This document shows, one piece after another, positions 34,380 through 43,686 of a stretch of 64,000 nucleotides of DNA. Numbering within the stretch: position 1 is the stretch's first letter; each line of letters opens with the position of its first letter. The position numbers and the translations under genes were made by a program. The notes beneath the pieces are model-generated. The model made no database searches, was not told where the DNA came from, and was given only the letters and a program-made list of their open reading frames with translations. This DNA is from Actinomycetes bacterium. Lineage in GTDB: Bacteria; Actinomycetota; Actinomycetes; Streptosporangiales; Streptosporangiaceae. Where the stretch lies: the NCBI GenBank assembly GCA_021793235.1, contig JAJYTD010000018.1, positions 1-64,000 on the forward strand. Direction: 5' to 3'.

Positions 34380-35915
34380 ATGAGCACCTTCATGATCGAA
34401 CCAGGTGCGCGGCTTGCAGGCCGCTATCGCCTCGACGAACTCGTCAACGAGGCCGGCGGCGCCACCTTTTGGAAGGCGACCGACGAAACGCTGGCCCGGC
34501 TGGTCGCGGTATGGACGTTCACGGACGGGTTTCCCCGTACCGGCGAAGTCGTGCGGGCAGCCCGCGCCACAAGTCGCGTGGCCGACTCCCGCCTGACCCA
34601 GGTTTTCGATGCCGACGATAGCGGTCCCACCCCCTACGTGGTCGAGGAGTGGGTCGTCGGCAAGTCGCTGACCGACCTGCTCGCCCAAGGACCACTCGAT
34701 CCCCAGAGGGCCGCCGGGCTGATCGCCGAAGCAGCCGAGGCCCTGGCCACAGCCCATGCCGCCGGCCTCGCCCACCTGCGCCTCACTCCCGGCAAGCTCA
34801 TCTGGAGCGCCGGAGGCGCGGTCAAGGTGACCGGAATCGGTGTCGACGCCGCCCTGCACGGCATCACCGCCGCACAGCCGGCCACCGCCGATGCCCAGGG
34901 GCTCGGCCGCCTCCTCTACGCGGCGCTCACTGCCCATTGGCCCGACGGTGATCTGTACGGACTGCGCGCCGCACCCCTGGTCTCCGGCCTCCCATACCAG
35001 CCGAACCAGATCCGTTCGGACGTCCCCGAACGGCTGAACGAGATCGTCTGCAGGTCGGCGTTTCAGGCGCCCCTGCGGGGCGACCCCATGGGCAGCGCCC
35101 GCGAGATCGCCGAGGCCCTGGCCGACGTCCCGCGCCTAGTACCGCTGCCGGTGGCTCCGGCCACCTCCGCCCCGCCGGAACCCGCGCGCGGAACCTCCCG
35201 ACACAGCGGGGAGTTCGGCGTCGCCGCTCCCGAACCAGCGGCTCCGCCGCGCCCTTCCCGTTCCCGGCGCGCGAACAGACCGCCGAACGACTCCGCAAAA
35301 CTGATCCGGATCCTCGTGGGCGCCATCGCGGTGCTGGTGTTCGTCGGCGTCGTCATCGCCGCTTGGAACATCGGCAGCAGCATGAACGGGGCCGAGGACC
35401 CGGACACCACCGACAACCGGGCCGGAGTCGACGACGGCGCCAAAGACGAGGAGACGGAACAGACCATCCTCGAACCGGAGAGCGCTGACGGGTTCGACCC
35501 GGAGGGCGATGACGGCTCCGAACACAACGACAAGGCCGGCCTGGCCATCGACGGCGACCCCTCCACCGCCTGGAACACCCAGGGATACAATGGCGCGGAT
35601 CTGGGCAATCTGAAGTCCGGTGTCGGCCTCATCATCGATCTGGGCGCGACCTCCGAGGTGCACGAAGTCAGCCTGGTGCTGGGCACGGCAGGTCCGGCCA
35701 ATGTCGAGATCCTGGTCGGGGACGAGCGTGACATGGCCACGTTGAAACCAGGAGGGGAGCCGGCGGGCAAGGCCGACGCCGTCAGCGGCGAGACCGATAT
35801 TGAGCTCACCGATCCGGTTGAGGGACGATATGTGGTCGTATGGTTCACTGAACTCCCCAAGGATGGAAAGTATCGAGGGACGATCAACGAGGTCGAACTG
35901 CGCGGGAAAACGTGA
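34380..35915 (+). CDS. Membrane pseudokinase with external discoidin-like domain
   Basis: From the ATG at 34380 this is 511 residues; in-frame ATGs at 34341 and 34392 are alternatives. Residues about 10-250 have a kinase fold start (R-Y-R-L-D-E-L). The catalytic Lys is replaced (V-A-V-W-T-F), the H-R-D loop reads H-L-R-L-T-P-G-K-L, and there is no D-F-G, so it should be inactive. A membrane helix (L-V-G-A-I-A-V-L-V-F-V-G-V-V-I-A) leads to an external domain with A-I-D-G-D-P-S-T-A-W and L-I-I-D-L-G, like F5/8C folds. In Mycobacterium the equivalent region is fused to MviN and recruits the FHA protein FhaA. Here it is separate. Confidence 0.88.
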   Translation: MSTFMIEPGARLAGRYRLDELVNEAGGATFWKATDETLARLVAVWTFTDGFPRTGEVVRAARATSRVADSRLTQVFDADDSGPTPYVVEEWVVGKSLTDLLAQGPLDPQRAAGLIAEAAEALATAHAAGLAHLRLTPGKLIWSAGGAVKVTGIGVDAALHGITAAQPATADAQGLGRLLYAALTAHWPDGDLYGLRAAPLVSGLPYQPNQIRSDVPERLNEIVCRSAFQAPLRGDPMGSAREIAEALADVPRLVPLPVAPATSAPPEPARGTSRHSGEFGVAAPEPAAPPRPSRSRRANRPPNDSAKLIRILVGAIAVLVFVGVVIAAWNIGSSMNGAEDPDTTDNRAGVDDGAKDEETEQTILEPESADGFDPEGDDGSEHNDKAGLAIDGDPSTAWNTQGYNGADLGNLKSGVGLIIDLGATSEVHEVSLVLGTAGPANVEILVGDERDMATLKPGGEPAGKADAVSGETDIELTDPVEGRYVVVWFTELPKDGKYRGTINEVELRGKT

Positions 35916-36544
35916 CTACGGTGATGGACGCGGTTCAAGAGCTCCCCGACAAGGAGCTGTTGTCCAGACACGCTCAAGGTGATGACCAGGCTTTCGGTGA
36001 GCTCGTACGGCGCCATCGAGAGCGTATGTGGGCTGTCGCCATTCGTGTGCTGGGCGATTCCGAGGAGGCCGCTGACGCCCTTCAGGATGCCTTCCTCTCC
36101 GCCTTCCGCGGTGCCCACCGTTTCCGCGGCGAGGCACAGGTGAGCACCTGGCTGCACCGCATCGTCATCAACGCCTGCCACGACCGTATGCGGCGCAAGA
36201 TGGTGCGCCCTGCCGTACCCACCGACGACGCGACACTGGATGTGCTCTCGAACGAGCGCACCAAAGGCACCACCCCCGATCCCACAGGCCGCAGCGATTC
36301 CGCCATGGACGTGCACGCGGCTCTGGCCCGGTTACCCGCCGAACAGCGCTTCGTCCTGGTCCTCGTAGACATGATGGGCTACCGCGTCGACGAGGCCGCC
36401 GAAATCCTGGAAATCGCCCCCGGCACGGTCAAGAGCCGTTGCGCGCGCGGCCGCGCTCGGCTTCTTCCATATCTTGTTCATCTCCGGAACCCTGAGCGGT
36501 CCCAAGACGTCACATCTCCGAGAGGAGGTGACAGGAGATCGTGA
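35912..36544 (+). CDS. sigM: ECF sigma factor SigM
   Basis: This 210-residue ECF sigma factor starts at GTG 35912, overlapping the previous stop (GTGA). Region 2 has D-D-Q-A-F-G-E-L-V-R-R-H and A-A-D-A-L-Q-D-A-F-L-S-A-F. Region 4 has L-P-A-E-Q-R-F-V-L-V-L-V-D-M-M-G and G-T-V-K-S-R-C-A-R-G-R. Between pseudokinase and anti-sigma genes, upstream of trxB-trxA, it matches the SigM locus of actinobacteria. Control of envelope or redox stress genes is inferred from family members. Confidence 0.9.
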   Translation: MTTVMDAVQELPDKELLSRHAQGDDQAFGELVRRHRERMWAVAIRVLGDSEEAADALQDAFLSAFRGAHRFRGEAQVSTWLHRIVINACHDRMRRKMVRPAVPTDDATLDVLSNERTKGTTPDPTGRSDSAMDVHAALARLPAEQRFVLVLVDMMGYRVDEAAEILEIAPGTVKSRCARGRARLLPYLVHLRNPERSQDVTSPRGGDRRS

Positions 36545-37434
36545 CGTCTCATGTGGACGCAGACACTCTCGCTTTGTCGGCCGAAGGACTCCTGGAGGAC
36601 GAACAGGAGAGTTCCGTCCGGCAACATGTGGCCGAATGCGCGGACTGCGCCGAACAACTGACGGAGTTGACCGGTGTTTCGCGGATTCTGGCGGAGGTGT
36701 CGGCGCCTCCACTTCCTGGCGCCGTGATCGATCGCCTCGATACCGCCCTGCGCGCCGAAGCCGAGGAACGCCGAAATCACCTCCCCGGATCCGGACCGGT
36801 CGGACCTCCCGCAGGCGGAGGCGGGGACGTCGTCCCCCTAAAGCGCAGATTCGGCGCCAAGCCGTGGATGCCTTTCCTCGTGGCAGCGGCGGCCGCGGGC
36901 TTCCTCCTCGGCGGCGGCGCCGCTGTCGTCAACGGTCTGGTGTCCGGGGATACCGCTTCGGAACCGTCCCAGGCGGCTCCGGAGCAGGCCTCTTCCGGCC
37001 CCGATGCCGCTCTCGCTTACCGCCCCGTCCTGGTGGAGAGCGGCACCACCTACACCGAGAAGGACCTTCCGGACCAGGCGGGCGATGTGCTGGGCGGCAC
37101 CGACCTGGCAGGGCCTCCAGAAGCGCCTGAGAACGACGCAGACGGTTCGGAATCTCCCGCCCTCCCGACACCCTCGGACGTACCTTCTGCGGTCTCCTCG
37201 TGCGTCCACAAGCTCAGCCTGGAGAGTGGTGAGCGACCGGCCATGATCGACCTCGCTGTGTTCCGGCCCGAGAAGGGGGCGGACGCCGAGGACGTCTGGG
37301 TGATGTACTACGGCACCGACCCGGGCAATAAGCCGCAGGAGTCCTACAAGGTGCTCGTCGTCTCGCCCGAATGCGTCGATGGCAAGGACCCCCGGGACGC
37401 GGTCGTGGCCGAGGCCACCGTCCCCGCCCCGTAG
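36541..37434 (+). CDS. Zinc-type anti-sigma factor for SigM
   Basis: This 297-residue protein starts at GTG 36541, overlapping the sigM stop. The ZAS motif is H29-V-A-E-C33-A-D-C36. A membrane helix at about 110-133 (F-L-V-A-A-A-A-A-G-F-L-L-G-G-G) follows, and then an external Pro/Ser-rich domain with two Cys (S-S-C-V-H and S-P-E-C-V). The N-terminus would hold SigM at the membrane until a signal releases it. Translational coupling supports a cognate pair. Confidence 0.9.
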   Translation: MTSHVDADTLALSAEGLLEDEQESSVRQHVAECADCAEQLTELTGVSRILAEVSAPPLPGAVIDRLDTALRAEAEERRNHLPGSGPVGPPAGGGGDVVPLKRRFGAKPWMPFLVAAAAAGFLLGGGAAVVNGLVSGDTASEPSQAAPEQASSGPDAALAYRPVLVESGTTYTEKDLPDQAGDVLGGTDLAGPPEAPENDADGSESPALPTPSDVPSAVSSCVHKLSLESGERPAMIDLAVFRPEKGADAEDVWVMYYGTDPGNKPQESYKVLVVSPECVDGKDPRDAVVAEATVPAP

Positions 37435-37581
37435 CGCTCCTTCAAAGGGCCGTTTCGGATCAGCGGCGCTCCGGAGGCCCTCTATAGCAGGCAGTGGAGC
37501 CGAGTCGGCCCACCGGGAATGAGGCGCGCCTACCATCTGTTGGTAGAGACGACTTCCCGAACGAATCGAAGGGCCGACCAG

Positions 37582-38514
37582 GTGAGTGACGTCCGCAAGG
37601 TAATCATCATCGGATCAGGGCCCGCGGGCTACACCGCGGCCGTCTACGCTGCGCGTGCCGAACTGCACCCGCTCGTGTTCGAGGGCTCGATCACGGCCGG
37701 CGGCGCGCTCATGAACACCACCGATGTGGAGAACTACCCTGGTTTTCCGGACGGCATCATGGGCCCCGACCTCATGGACCAGATGCGCAAGCAGGCCGAG
37801 CGCTTCGGCGCCGAACTGGTCGCCGACGACGTCACCGAGGTCGACCTGCAGGCCACGCCGAAGGTCGTCAAGGTGGGTGACGACGCCTACTATGCGCAGA
37901 CCGTCATCGTGGCCACCGGATCGGGGTACCGCAAGCTCGGCGTCCCGGGCGAGGAAGAGTTCTCCGGACGCGGCACCTCATGGTGTGCCACATGCGACGG
38001 CTTCTTCTTCCGCGACAAGGACATCGCGGTGGTCGGCGGTGGTGACACCGCGATGGAGGAGGCCACGTTCCTGACTCGATTCGCCCGCTCGGTGACCGTT
38101 ATCCACCGCCGTGACGAACTGCGCGCCAGCAAGATCATGCAGGAGCGCGCGTTCGCGAGCGAGAAGATCCGGTTCCAGTGGGACACCGAGGTCGTCGAGG
38201 TCTTGGGCGACGATCGGGTCAACGGTGTCCGGCTGCGCAACACCGTGACCGGCGAGGAGAGCAAGCTCGACATCGCCGGCCTGTTCATCGCCATCGGCCA
38301 CGACCCGCGCGTGGAACTGTTCGAGGGCCAGCTCGACCTCGACTCCGAGGGGTACATCGCGGTTGACGCCCCCACGACCAAGACCAGCATCCCCGGTGTG
38401 TTCGCGAGCGGCGACGTCGTGGACCACAGGTACCGCCAGGCCGTCACGGCCGCCGGCACCGGGTGCGCCGCCGCTCTCGACGCCGAGCACTACCTCGCTG
38501 ATCTCGGCTCCTGA
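37582..38514 (+). CDS. trxB: Thioredoxin reductase
   Basis: This 310-residue flavoenzyme reduces TrxA with NADPH. FAD site G-S-G-P-A-G at 11-16, redox pair C135-A-T-C138, NADPH site G-G-G-D-T-A-M, and the closing A-S-G-D-V. The start is GTG 37582 (M-S-D-V-R-K-V), with the upstream open frame to 37519 dismissed for lack of homology. It is followed 62 bp later by trxA. Position downstream of sigM suggests shared stress control. Confidence 0.97.
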   Translation: MSDVRKVIIIGSGPAGYTAAVYAARAELHPLVFEGSITAGGALMNTTDVENYPGFPDGIMGPDLMDQMRKQAERFGAELVADDVTEVDLQATPKVVKVGDDAYYAQTVIVATGSGYRKLGVPGEEEFSGRGTSWCATCDGFFFRDKDIAVVGGGDTAMEEATFLTRFARSVTVIHRRDELRASKIMQERAFASEKIRFQWDTEVVEVLGDDRVNGVRLRNTVTGEESKLDIAGLFIAIGHDPRVELFEGQLDLDSEGYIAVDAPTTKTSIPGVFASGDVVDHRYRQAVTAAGTGCAAALDAEHYLADLGS

Positions 38515-38576
38515 TAAGGACCGAACGCAAACCAGACATTATCCGGTCCGCTACTCATCCTTGGAGGAGTACCACT

Positions 38577-38900
38577 ATGGCCAACTTGACGAAGGTGACC
38601 GACGACAGCTTCGAAACCGAGGTACTGAAGAGCGACAAGCCGGTCCTCGTCGACTTCTGGGCCGAATGGTGCGGCCCCTGCCGCCAGATCGCCCCGATCC
38701 TGGAGGAGATCGCCGCCGAGCACGGTGAGAAGCTCAAGATCGTCAAGCTCAACACCGACGAGAACCCGAACGTGACACGCGAGTACGGCGTCATGCAGAT
38801 CCCGACCATGAACGTCTACAAGGACGGTGAGGTCGTGAAGCAGATCATGGGCGCCAAGCCCAAGCGCCGCCTGCTCCAGGACCTGGAGGAGTTCCTCTAA
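38577..38900 (+). CDS. trxA: Thioredoxin
   Basis: This 107-residue thioredoxin has the active site W31-C32-G-P-C35 and the cis-Pro segment M-Q-I-P-T-M. The start lies behind GGAGGAG. It pairs with trxB immediately upstream. A long palindromic terminator follows at 38919. Confidence 0.98.
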   Translation: MANLTKVTDDSFETEVLKSDKPVLVDFWAEWCGPCRQIAPILEEIAAEHGEKLKIVKLNTDENPNVTREYGVMQIPTMNVYKDGEVVKQIMGAKPKRRLLQDLEEFL

Positions 38901-38918
38901 ACCGCACTCCGCTCCACA

Positions 38919-38962
38919 CAACGGCCCCCCGGAAGAAGCCGGCTTCTTCCGGGGGGCCGTTG
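38919..38962. terminator. 44-bp perfect palindrome between trxA and parB
   Basis: Positions 38919-38962 are self-complementary without spacer (centre GCCGGC). The site lies between the convergent stops of trxA (+) and parB (-). A two-way terminator is the natural reading. Confidence 0.8.
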
Positions 38963-39044
38963 CCATGGCGTGCTCCGGCTTGGCGACCGTGCTGTGCCGC
39001 TGTTCACGGGCGGCGGAGTCGGCGAATTCGACGTGGAGTCGGCC

Positions 39045-40001
39045 TCAACTTCGTCCCTCGGGGGCGGCCGCTTCCGGAGCCATCGCCGCGATGATCCGCT
39101 CCAGATCCTCCATTGTCGCGAACTCCACGACGATCTTCCCCTTGTTGCGGCCCTGGTTGATCTTCACCCGGGTGTCGAAGGCGTCAGAGAGGCGGGTCGC
39201 CCATTCCTCCATCTCCGGCCGCTGCTGCGTACGGACGGGGGCGCGACGCTGCTTGGGGCGCTTGTCGTCGGTTTCCCCCAGGGTGATGATCTCCTCAAGC
39301 GCCCGGACGGAGAGCCCTTCCTCAACGATCCTGCGGGCGAGTCGGTCCTGTGCCTCGGAGTCCTCCACCGAAAGCAGAGCACGAGCGTGTCCCGCGCTGA
39401 GCACACCGGCAGCGACCCTGCGCTGTACTGCGGGCGACAGGTTAAGCAGCCGCAGCGTATTCGTGATGTGCGGACGGGAGCGTCCGATGCGTTTGGCGAG
39501 TTCTTCGTGGGTGGCCCCAAAGTCGTCCAGGAGCTGCTGGTAGGCCGCTGCCTCTTCCAGCGGATTGAGCTGCTGCCGGTGCAGGTTCTCCAGCAGCGCA
39601 TCGCGGAGTAGTTCGTCGTCGCCGGTTTCTCGGACGATCGCCGGGATTCGGTCGAGCCCGGCCTCCTTGCTGGCCCGCCAACGGCGCTCGCCCATGATGA
39701 GCTCGTAGCGGCCCGGCTCCAACCTGCGGACCACGATGGGCTGCAGCAGCCCGACCTCGGCGATGGACGCCCTGAGTTCGTCCAGCGCCTCCTCATCGAA
39801 GTGCTGGCGGGGTTGCCGCGGGTTCGGAGTGACCGCACCGACCTCGATCTCCTCCAGGTACGCACCTCCCACCGGCTCCGGTACCCGTTCGCGCGTAAAC
39901 GCGCTCTCCGCACCGCTTCCCCCCGGAGCCTGTGTGGGTCCCGGGCCCTGCGGGATGAGCGCACCCAGGCCCTTGCCCAGACCGCGCCGCTGCTGGCTCA
40001 A
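39045..40001 (-). CDS. parB: Chromosome partitioning protein ParB
   Basis: Taken from the TTG at 40001 ([16 protein letters not shown]) with AAGGGAG upstream, the protein is 318 residues. Frame open to 40094 overlaps parA and has no homology. The CTPase/clamp domain has G-E-R-R-W-R-A-S and [13 protein letters not shown]. The helix-turn-helix for parS includes [11 protein letters not shown]. It loads at parS and spreads to organise the origin. It lies 25 bp after parA in one operon. Confidence 0.94.
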   Translation of the reverse strand: MSQQRRGLGKGLGALIPQGPGPTQAPGGSGAESAFTRERVPEPVGGAYLEEIEVGAVTPNPRQPRQHFDEEALDELRASIAEVGLLQPIVVRRLEPGRYELIMGERRWRASKEAGLDRIPAIVRETGDDELLRDALLENLHRQQLNPLEEAAAYQQLLDDFGATHEELAKRIGRSRPHITNTLRLLNLSPAVQRRVAAGVLSAGHARALLSVEDSEAQDRLARRIVEEGLSVRALEEIITLGETDDKRPKQRRAPVRTQQRPEMEEWATRLSDAFDTRVKINQGRNKGKIVVEFATMEDLERIIAAMAPEAAAPEGRS

Positions 40002-40026
40002 CGACGTCTCCCTTCGCGTCCCATGG

Positions 40027-41037
40027 TCAGTTTCCGGCGCCCGCATTCGCCCGATAAGCCATTTCCCGTGCCGCTTCCATGTACGACACCGCACCGGTGG
40101 ACCCCGGATCGTAGGTCATCACCGATTGCCCGTAGCTCGGCGCTTCCGAAACACGAACACTCCGGGGTACCAGTGTCTTGAGTACCAGATCTCCGAAGTG
40201 ACTGCGCACCTCGTCCGCGACCTGTGAAGCCAGTCGGGTGCGCCCGTCGTACATCGTGAGCAGGATCGTGGAAATATCCAATTCCGGATTGAGGTGGGAC
40301 TTCACAAGCTCGACGTTACGCAGGAGTTGACCAAGCCCCTCCAGCGCGTAGTACTCGCACTGGATCGGGATCAGCACCTCCTTGCAGGCGACCATCGCAT
40401 TGACAGTGAGCAGGCCGAGCGACGGCGGGCAGTCGATGAAGATGTAGTCCAGTTCGCTGGTGTCGTACGCCTCGAACGCCCGCTTCAGCCGCGCTTCCCT
40501 GGCCACCAATGAGACCAGTTCGATCTCCGCGCCCGCGAGGTCGATCGTGGCCGGGACGCACCAGAGGTTGGGGATGTCCGGTACCGACTGGGTGAGGTTG
40601 CGGATCTCCTCGTCCTCTACCAGGCAGTGGTAGATCGAGCGCGAGCTGACCCCCCGCTCCATCCCTAGGGCCGTGGACGCGTTGCCCTGCGGGTCGAGGT
40701 CCACAACCATGACCCGACTACCGTGCATCGCGAGCGAGGCCGCGATGTTGACGGTCGTCGTCGTCTTACCGACTCCACCCTTCTGGTTCGCGACACTGAT
40801 GATGCGGCACTCACTGGGGCGCGGCCAGGAGTCATCGCCGTGACCCCGCACCGACATCGCCGCGCGTGCGGCGCGTGCGATCGGCGTGTCGAGTTCGACT
40901 GCGAGCTCCGTTGTCGGCGCAATCACATCTCTGTCGGTTTCACGTGAAACATCCACCCGCGGATGCTCCTCCCAAGGAGCCGTTTCACGTGAAACATGGG
41001 TGCCGTCGGACTGGTTCTGGGGCACGAATGAGTTCAC
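40027..41037 (-). CDS. parA: Chromosome partitioning ATPase ParA
   Basis: This 336-residue ATPase has a deviant Walker A K-G-G-V-G-K-T-T at 86-93, then [10 protein letters not shown] and [11 protein letters not shown]. The first 80 residues are a poorly conserved leader. Within it H-V-S-R-E-T (14-19) and D-V-S-R-E-T (30-35) are the translation of two parS sites. The ATG overlaps the rsmG stop (ATGA). It drives origin segregation with ParB. Confidence 0.95.
   Translation of the reverse strand: MNSFVPQNQSDGTHVSRETAPWEEHPRVDVSRETDRDVIAPTTELAVELDTPIARAARAAMSVRGHGDDSWPRPSECRIISVANQKGGVGKTTTTVNIAASLAMHGSRVMVVDLDPQGNASTALGMERGVSSRSIYHCLVEDEEIRNLTQSVPDIPNLWCVPATIDLAGAEIELVSLVAREARLKRAFEAYDTSELDYIFIDCPPSLGLLTVNAMVACKEVLIPIQCEYYALEGLGQLLRNVELVKSHLNPELDISTILLTMYDGRTRLASQVADEVRSHFGDLVLKTLVPRSVRVSEAPSYGQSVMTYDPGSTGAVSYMEAAREMAYRANAGAGN
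40937..40950. promoter_or_regulatory. parS site inside parA (1)
   Basis: Exact 14-bp parS GTTTCACGTGAAAC. It lies within the parA coding sequence and encodes V-S-R-E of the leader. ParB binds here. Confidence 0.95.
40982..40995. promoter_or_regulatory. parS site inside parA (2)
   Basis: A second exact parS, 45 bp from the first and in the same reading frame of parA. The spacing is close to four helical turns. Confidence 0.95.
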
Positions 41038-41750
41038 CTCTTCCGTCCGCGCTTCTTCCTTCCGCCCGGTGCGCGGCGCGACCTGGGCGGAGTGACATCG
41101 CCGCTCTCGGATGTAACCGTGACGCGAACGACCGTGGTAGCCGGTTCGACTTTACCGCCCCCCACCCGAATCACATCAGCAACGCAGGGGCGTTGTGCCG
41201 ACAACTCCCTTCGGGATTCTTCCAACTCAAGCTCTGCCTGTTCCCCTTTCAGGGCAAGAAGGCTGCCCCCCTTACGCAGGAGAGGGAGAGCCCACCCAGC
41301 AAGCCTCGACAGGGGAGCCACCGCCCGGGCTGTGACAATGTCGGCTCGCAACTGCTTTTTCACTTCCTCGGCCCGCCCACGGTGCACCACGACGTTCTCC
41401 AGACTGAGGAGATCGACGCACTCACGGAGGAACACGGTCCGCCGCAGCAGCGGCTCTAGCAGGGTCACCGACAGGTCCGGACGCAGCAGACCGAGAACCA
41501 CACCTGGCAGGCCGGCCCCCGACCCGATATCGATGACGTCGGAATTCGGTGGGATCAGCTCCTCAACCACCGCACAGTTCATGAGGTGGCGCTCCCACAA
41601 GCGGGGCACTTCACGCGGGCCGATAAGCCCACGTTCCACTCCAGCGCCCGCGAGCAGTTCCGCGTAGCGCTCGATTCCGGGAAGCGCTTCGCCGAACAGT
41701 ACCTCTGCCCGATCGGGCGGTGCCACACGCCGGTCAGCACCCGAGGTCAT
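41034..41750 (-). CDS. rsmG: 16S rRNA (guanine-N7) methyltransferase RsmG
   Basis: This 238-residue enzyme methylates G527 of 16S rRNA. The SAM loop is D-I-G-S-G-A-G-L-P-G, preceded by L-W-E-R-H-L-M-N-C. A basic tail (R-K-K-R-G-R-K-R) ends it. Its stop overlaps the parA start, so the two are coupled. It is separated from jag by a terminator and a parS site. Confidence 0.95.
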   Translation of the reverse strand: MTSGADRRVAPPDRAEVLFGEALPGIERYAELLAGAGVERGLIGPREVPRLWERHLMNCAVVEELIPPNSDVIDIGSGAGLPGVVLGLLRPDLSVTLLEPLLRRTVFLRECVDLLSLENVVVHRGRAEEVKKQLRADIVTARAVAPLSRLAGWALPLLRKGGSLLALKGEQAELELEESRRELSAQRPCVADVIRVGGGKVEPATTVVRVTVTSESGDVTPPRSRRAPGGRKKRGRKR

Positions 41751-41831
41751 CAGTCACCACCTACTCAGAGGTCGATATCTCGACGAGTCCATACGTCGAC
41801 TCGGCGACGGAATCAGGGAGGGAAGATAAAA

Positions 41832-41863
41832 GCGCCCCTCACGATCTTATGCGTGAGAGGCGC
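41832..41863 (-). terminator. Terminator of the rpmH-jag operon
   Basis: GCGCCCCTCACG (41832-41843) pairs with CGTGAGAGGCGC (41852-41863), with one mismatch. On the minus strand it is followed by TTTTATC. It separates the rpmH-rnpA-yidD-yidC-jag operon from rsmG-parA-parB. Confidence 0.75.
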
Positions 41864-41880
41864 CCGCGCTTCACCCTCAA

Positions 41881-41894
41881 GTTTCACGTGAAAC
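41881..41894. promoter_or_regulatory. parS site between rsmG and jag
   Basis: Exact GTTTCACGTGAAAC in the 319-bp intergenic region between rsmG and jag. Confidence 0.95.
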
Positions 41895-42069
41895 ATCCGG
41901 GAGCGGCTAGGGAGTGTTTGACGAAGGCTTTCGGATGAGCGAGCGGCCGTCCAGGCAATCTCTCGCAAGACGATTCGCGCAGATCATCCTGGTTGGCTGG
42001 GCAAGCGACATCGGCGCAGCGAGAGGCAGCATGGCGGCCGCGAGCCCGAAATGATTCGGCAAACACGAC

Positions 42070-42627
42070 CTAGTCCATGGGGTGGACCACAACGTAGCGG
42101 TTCGGCTCCTCGCCCTCCGACTCGCTGCGCAGTCCCGCTGCTGCAACAGCGTCGTGCACCACCTTGCGTTCGAACGGGGTCATCGGAGCAAGCGGTTTCA
42201 CTTCGCCGCTCTTCTTCGCCTCCGCGGCCGCTTCGGCGCCGATCCGGCTCAACGTCTTACGGCGGGACTCCCGGTACCCTCCGACGTCCAGCATCAGGCG
42301 GCTGCGGTTGCCGGTGCTGCGGTGCACCGCCAGACGCGTCAGTTCCTGAAGCGCCTCCAGCACCTCGCCCTTTTCCCCGATGAGTTCATCCAAGGTCGCT
42401 CCGACGACCGAGACCATGGCCCGGTCTCCCTCGACATCCATGTCGATGTCCCCGTCGAAGTCCGCGATATCGAGCAGGCCCTCAATGTAGTCGGCCGCGA
42501 TGTCACCCTCGCGCTCCAAAGCCTCGATATCGAGCCCGGACTCATCGGCGCCGGCCTGCTCCGGAACCTCTGCCACCGCGACACTGCCTGCGGTGTCCTC
42601 TGCCTTCTCGGTGTTGCTGTTGCTCAC
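42070..42627 (-). CDS. jag: Jag/KhpB-type RNA-binding protein
   Basis: This is 185 residues from the GTG at 42627, behind GGAGA. Residues 1-50 are acidic and flexible. The KH domain has V-V-G-A-T-L-D-E-L-I-G-E-K-G-E-V-L-E-A-L. The R3H domain has R-K-T-L-S-R-I-G-A-E-A-A and P-M-T-P-F-E-R-K-V-V-H-D. It binds RNA. It lies directly after yidC, as in most bacteria. Confidence 0.94.
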   Translation of the reverse strand: MSNSNTEKAEDTAGSVAVAEVPEQAGADESGLDIEALEREGDIAADYIEGLLDIADFDGDIDMDVEGDRAMVSVVGATLDELIGEKGEVLEALQELTRLAVHRSTGNRSRLMLDVGGYRESRRKTLSRIGAEAAAEAKKSGEVKPLAPMTPFERKVVHDAVAAAGLRSESEGEEPNRYVVVHPMD

Positions 42628-42714
42628 AGCGAGCTGTCTCCTAACGTCTGGATCGCGCCGGTCGTGCGCTTCCGGGGCTGCTGGCCTGCGCACGTACCTC
42701 GTACCCCGATGGCC

Positions 42715-43659
42715 CTACTGTCGCGGGTTGCCGCCGGAGCGCTTCGCCCGCGACTGCTTCTTCGGCTGCCTACGCTCGATCTTAGGCTCTTCGACCGGTT
42801 CGGGCGCGGTCTCCTTGCGCTTGCCGAGCAGTCCTTTCGCGGACCCGTTCGGTGAGGCGCTCCTGACCCCGGCGGCCGCCGCCCCTCCGTTCCCGGAAAC
42901 GGGCTGCTTCTTGTAGAGGAAGTGCTGCTGACCCATGGTCCAGACGTTGGAGGTGACCCAGTAGATCAGCACACCGATGGGCATACCGAGGCCGAAAAGA
43001 CCGAACGCCGGTGCGAGGTACATCATGATCTTCTGCGACTGCATCATCGGGTTGTCCGGCATTTGGGCCGTACTCCGCTTGATGCTCTGCCGCATGGTCA
43101 GAAACGTCGTCCCACCCATGACGACACAGGCGATCGCGATGACGACCTTGGCCATGATCGGATCCGCGCCGTACTTGGCGAGCTCATCCGAGGTACTGGT
43201 GAACTGCGCGGCCAGCGGCGCGTAGAAGATCTGCGCGCCTTGCGCGCTTTCCACCAAGTCCTTGGTGAAGCCGAACTCCTCCTGCCCCTGGGCCACACCG
43301 CGCAGCACCCTGAAGAGAGCGAAGAAGACGGGCATCTGCAGGAGCAGCGGGAGGCACCCCATCACAGGATTGGTTCCGCTCTCCTGGTAGAGCTTCATCA
43401 TCTCCTGCTGCTGGCGCTGCTTGTCGTGCTTGTAGCGCTCACGCACCTTCATCATCTGCGGCTGCATTTCCTGCATTTTCCGCTGCGTGTGCATCTGCTT
43501 CACGAACAGCGGAACCATGATCAGCCGCATGAGGACCGTCAGTAGGACGATGGCCCCGCCCCATGCCCAGCCGCTGTCATGATCCAGTCCCAGGGATGTC
43601 AGACCCGTGTGGATCTGGATCAGCACCCAGCCGACGATGTTGTAAAGCCAGTCCAGCAC
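42715..43659 (-). CDS. yidC: Membrane protein insertase YidC
   Basis: This 314-residue protein is the short Gram-positive form. Helix 1 is at the start (L-Y-N-I-V-G-W-V-L-I-Q-I-H). The Arg of the hydrophilic groove lies in V-L-L-T-V-L-M-R-L-I-M-V-P-L. A cytoplasmic coiled loop (K-M-Q-E-M-Q-P-Q) and P-V-M-G-C-L-P-L-L-L-Q-M-P-V-F follow. A basic tail with K-K-Q-S-R-A-K-R ends it. It inserts membrane proteins with or without SecYEG. Confidence 0.96.
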   Translation of the reverse strand: MLDWLYNIVGWVLIQIHTGLTSLGLDHDSGWAWGGAIVLLTVLMRLIMVPLFVKQMHTQRKMQEMQPQMMKVRERYKHDKQRQQQEMMKLYQESGTNPVMGCLPLLLQMPVFFALFRVLRGVAQGQEEFGFTKDLVESAQGAQIFYAPLAAQFTSTSDELAKYGADPIMAKVVIAIACVVMGGTTFLTMRQSIKRSTAQMPDNPMMQSQKIMMYLAPAFGLFGLGMPIGVLIYWVTSNVWTMGQQHFLYKKQPVSGNGGAAAAGVRSASPNGSAKGLLGKRKETAPEPVEEPKIERRQPKKQSRAKRSGGNPRQ

Positions 43660-43686
43660 CGGCCAACTCCTCTTACTTCAGTTCAG

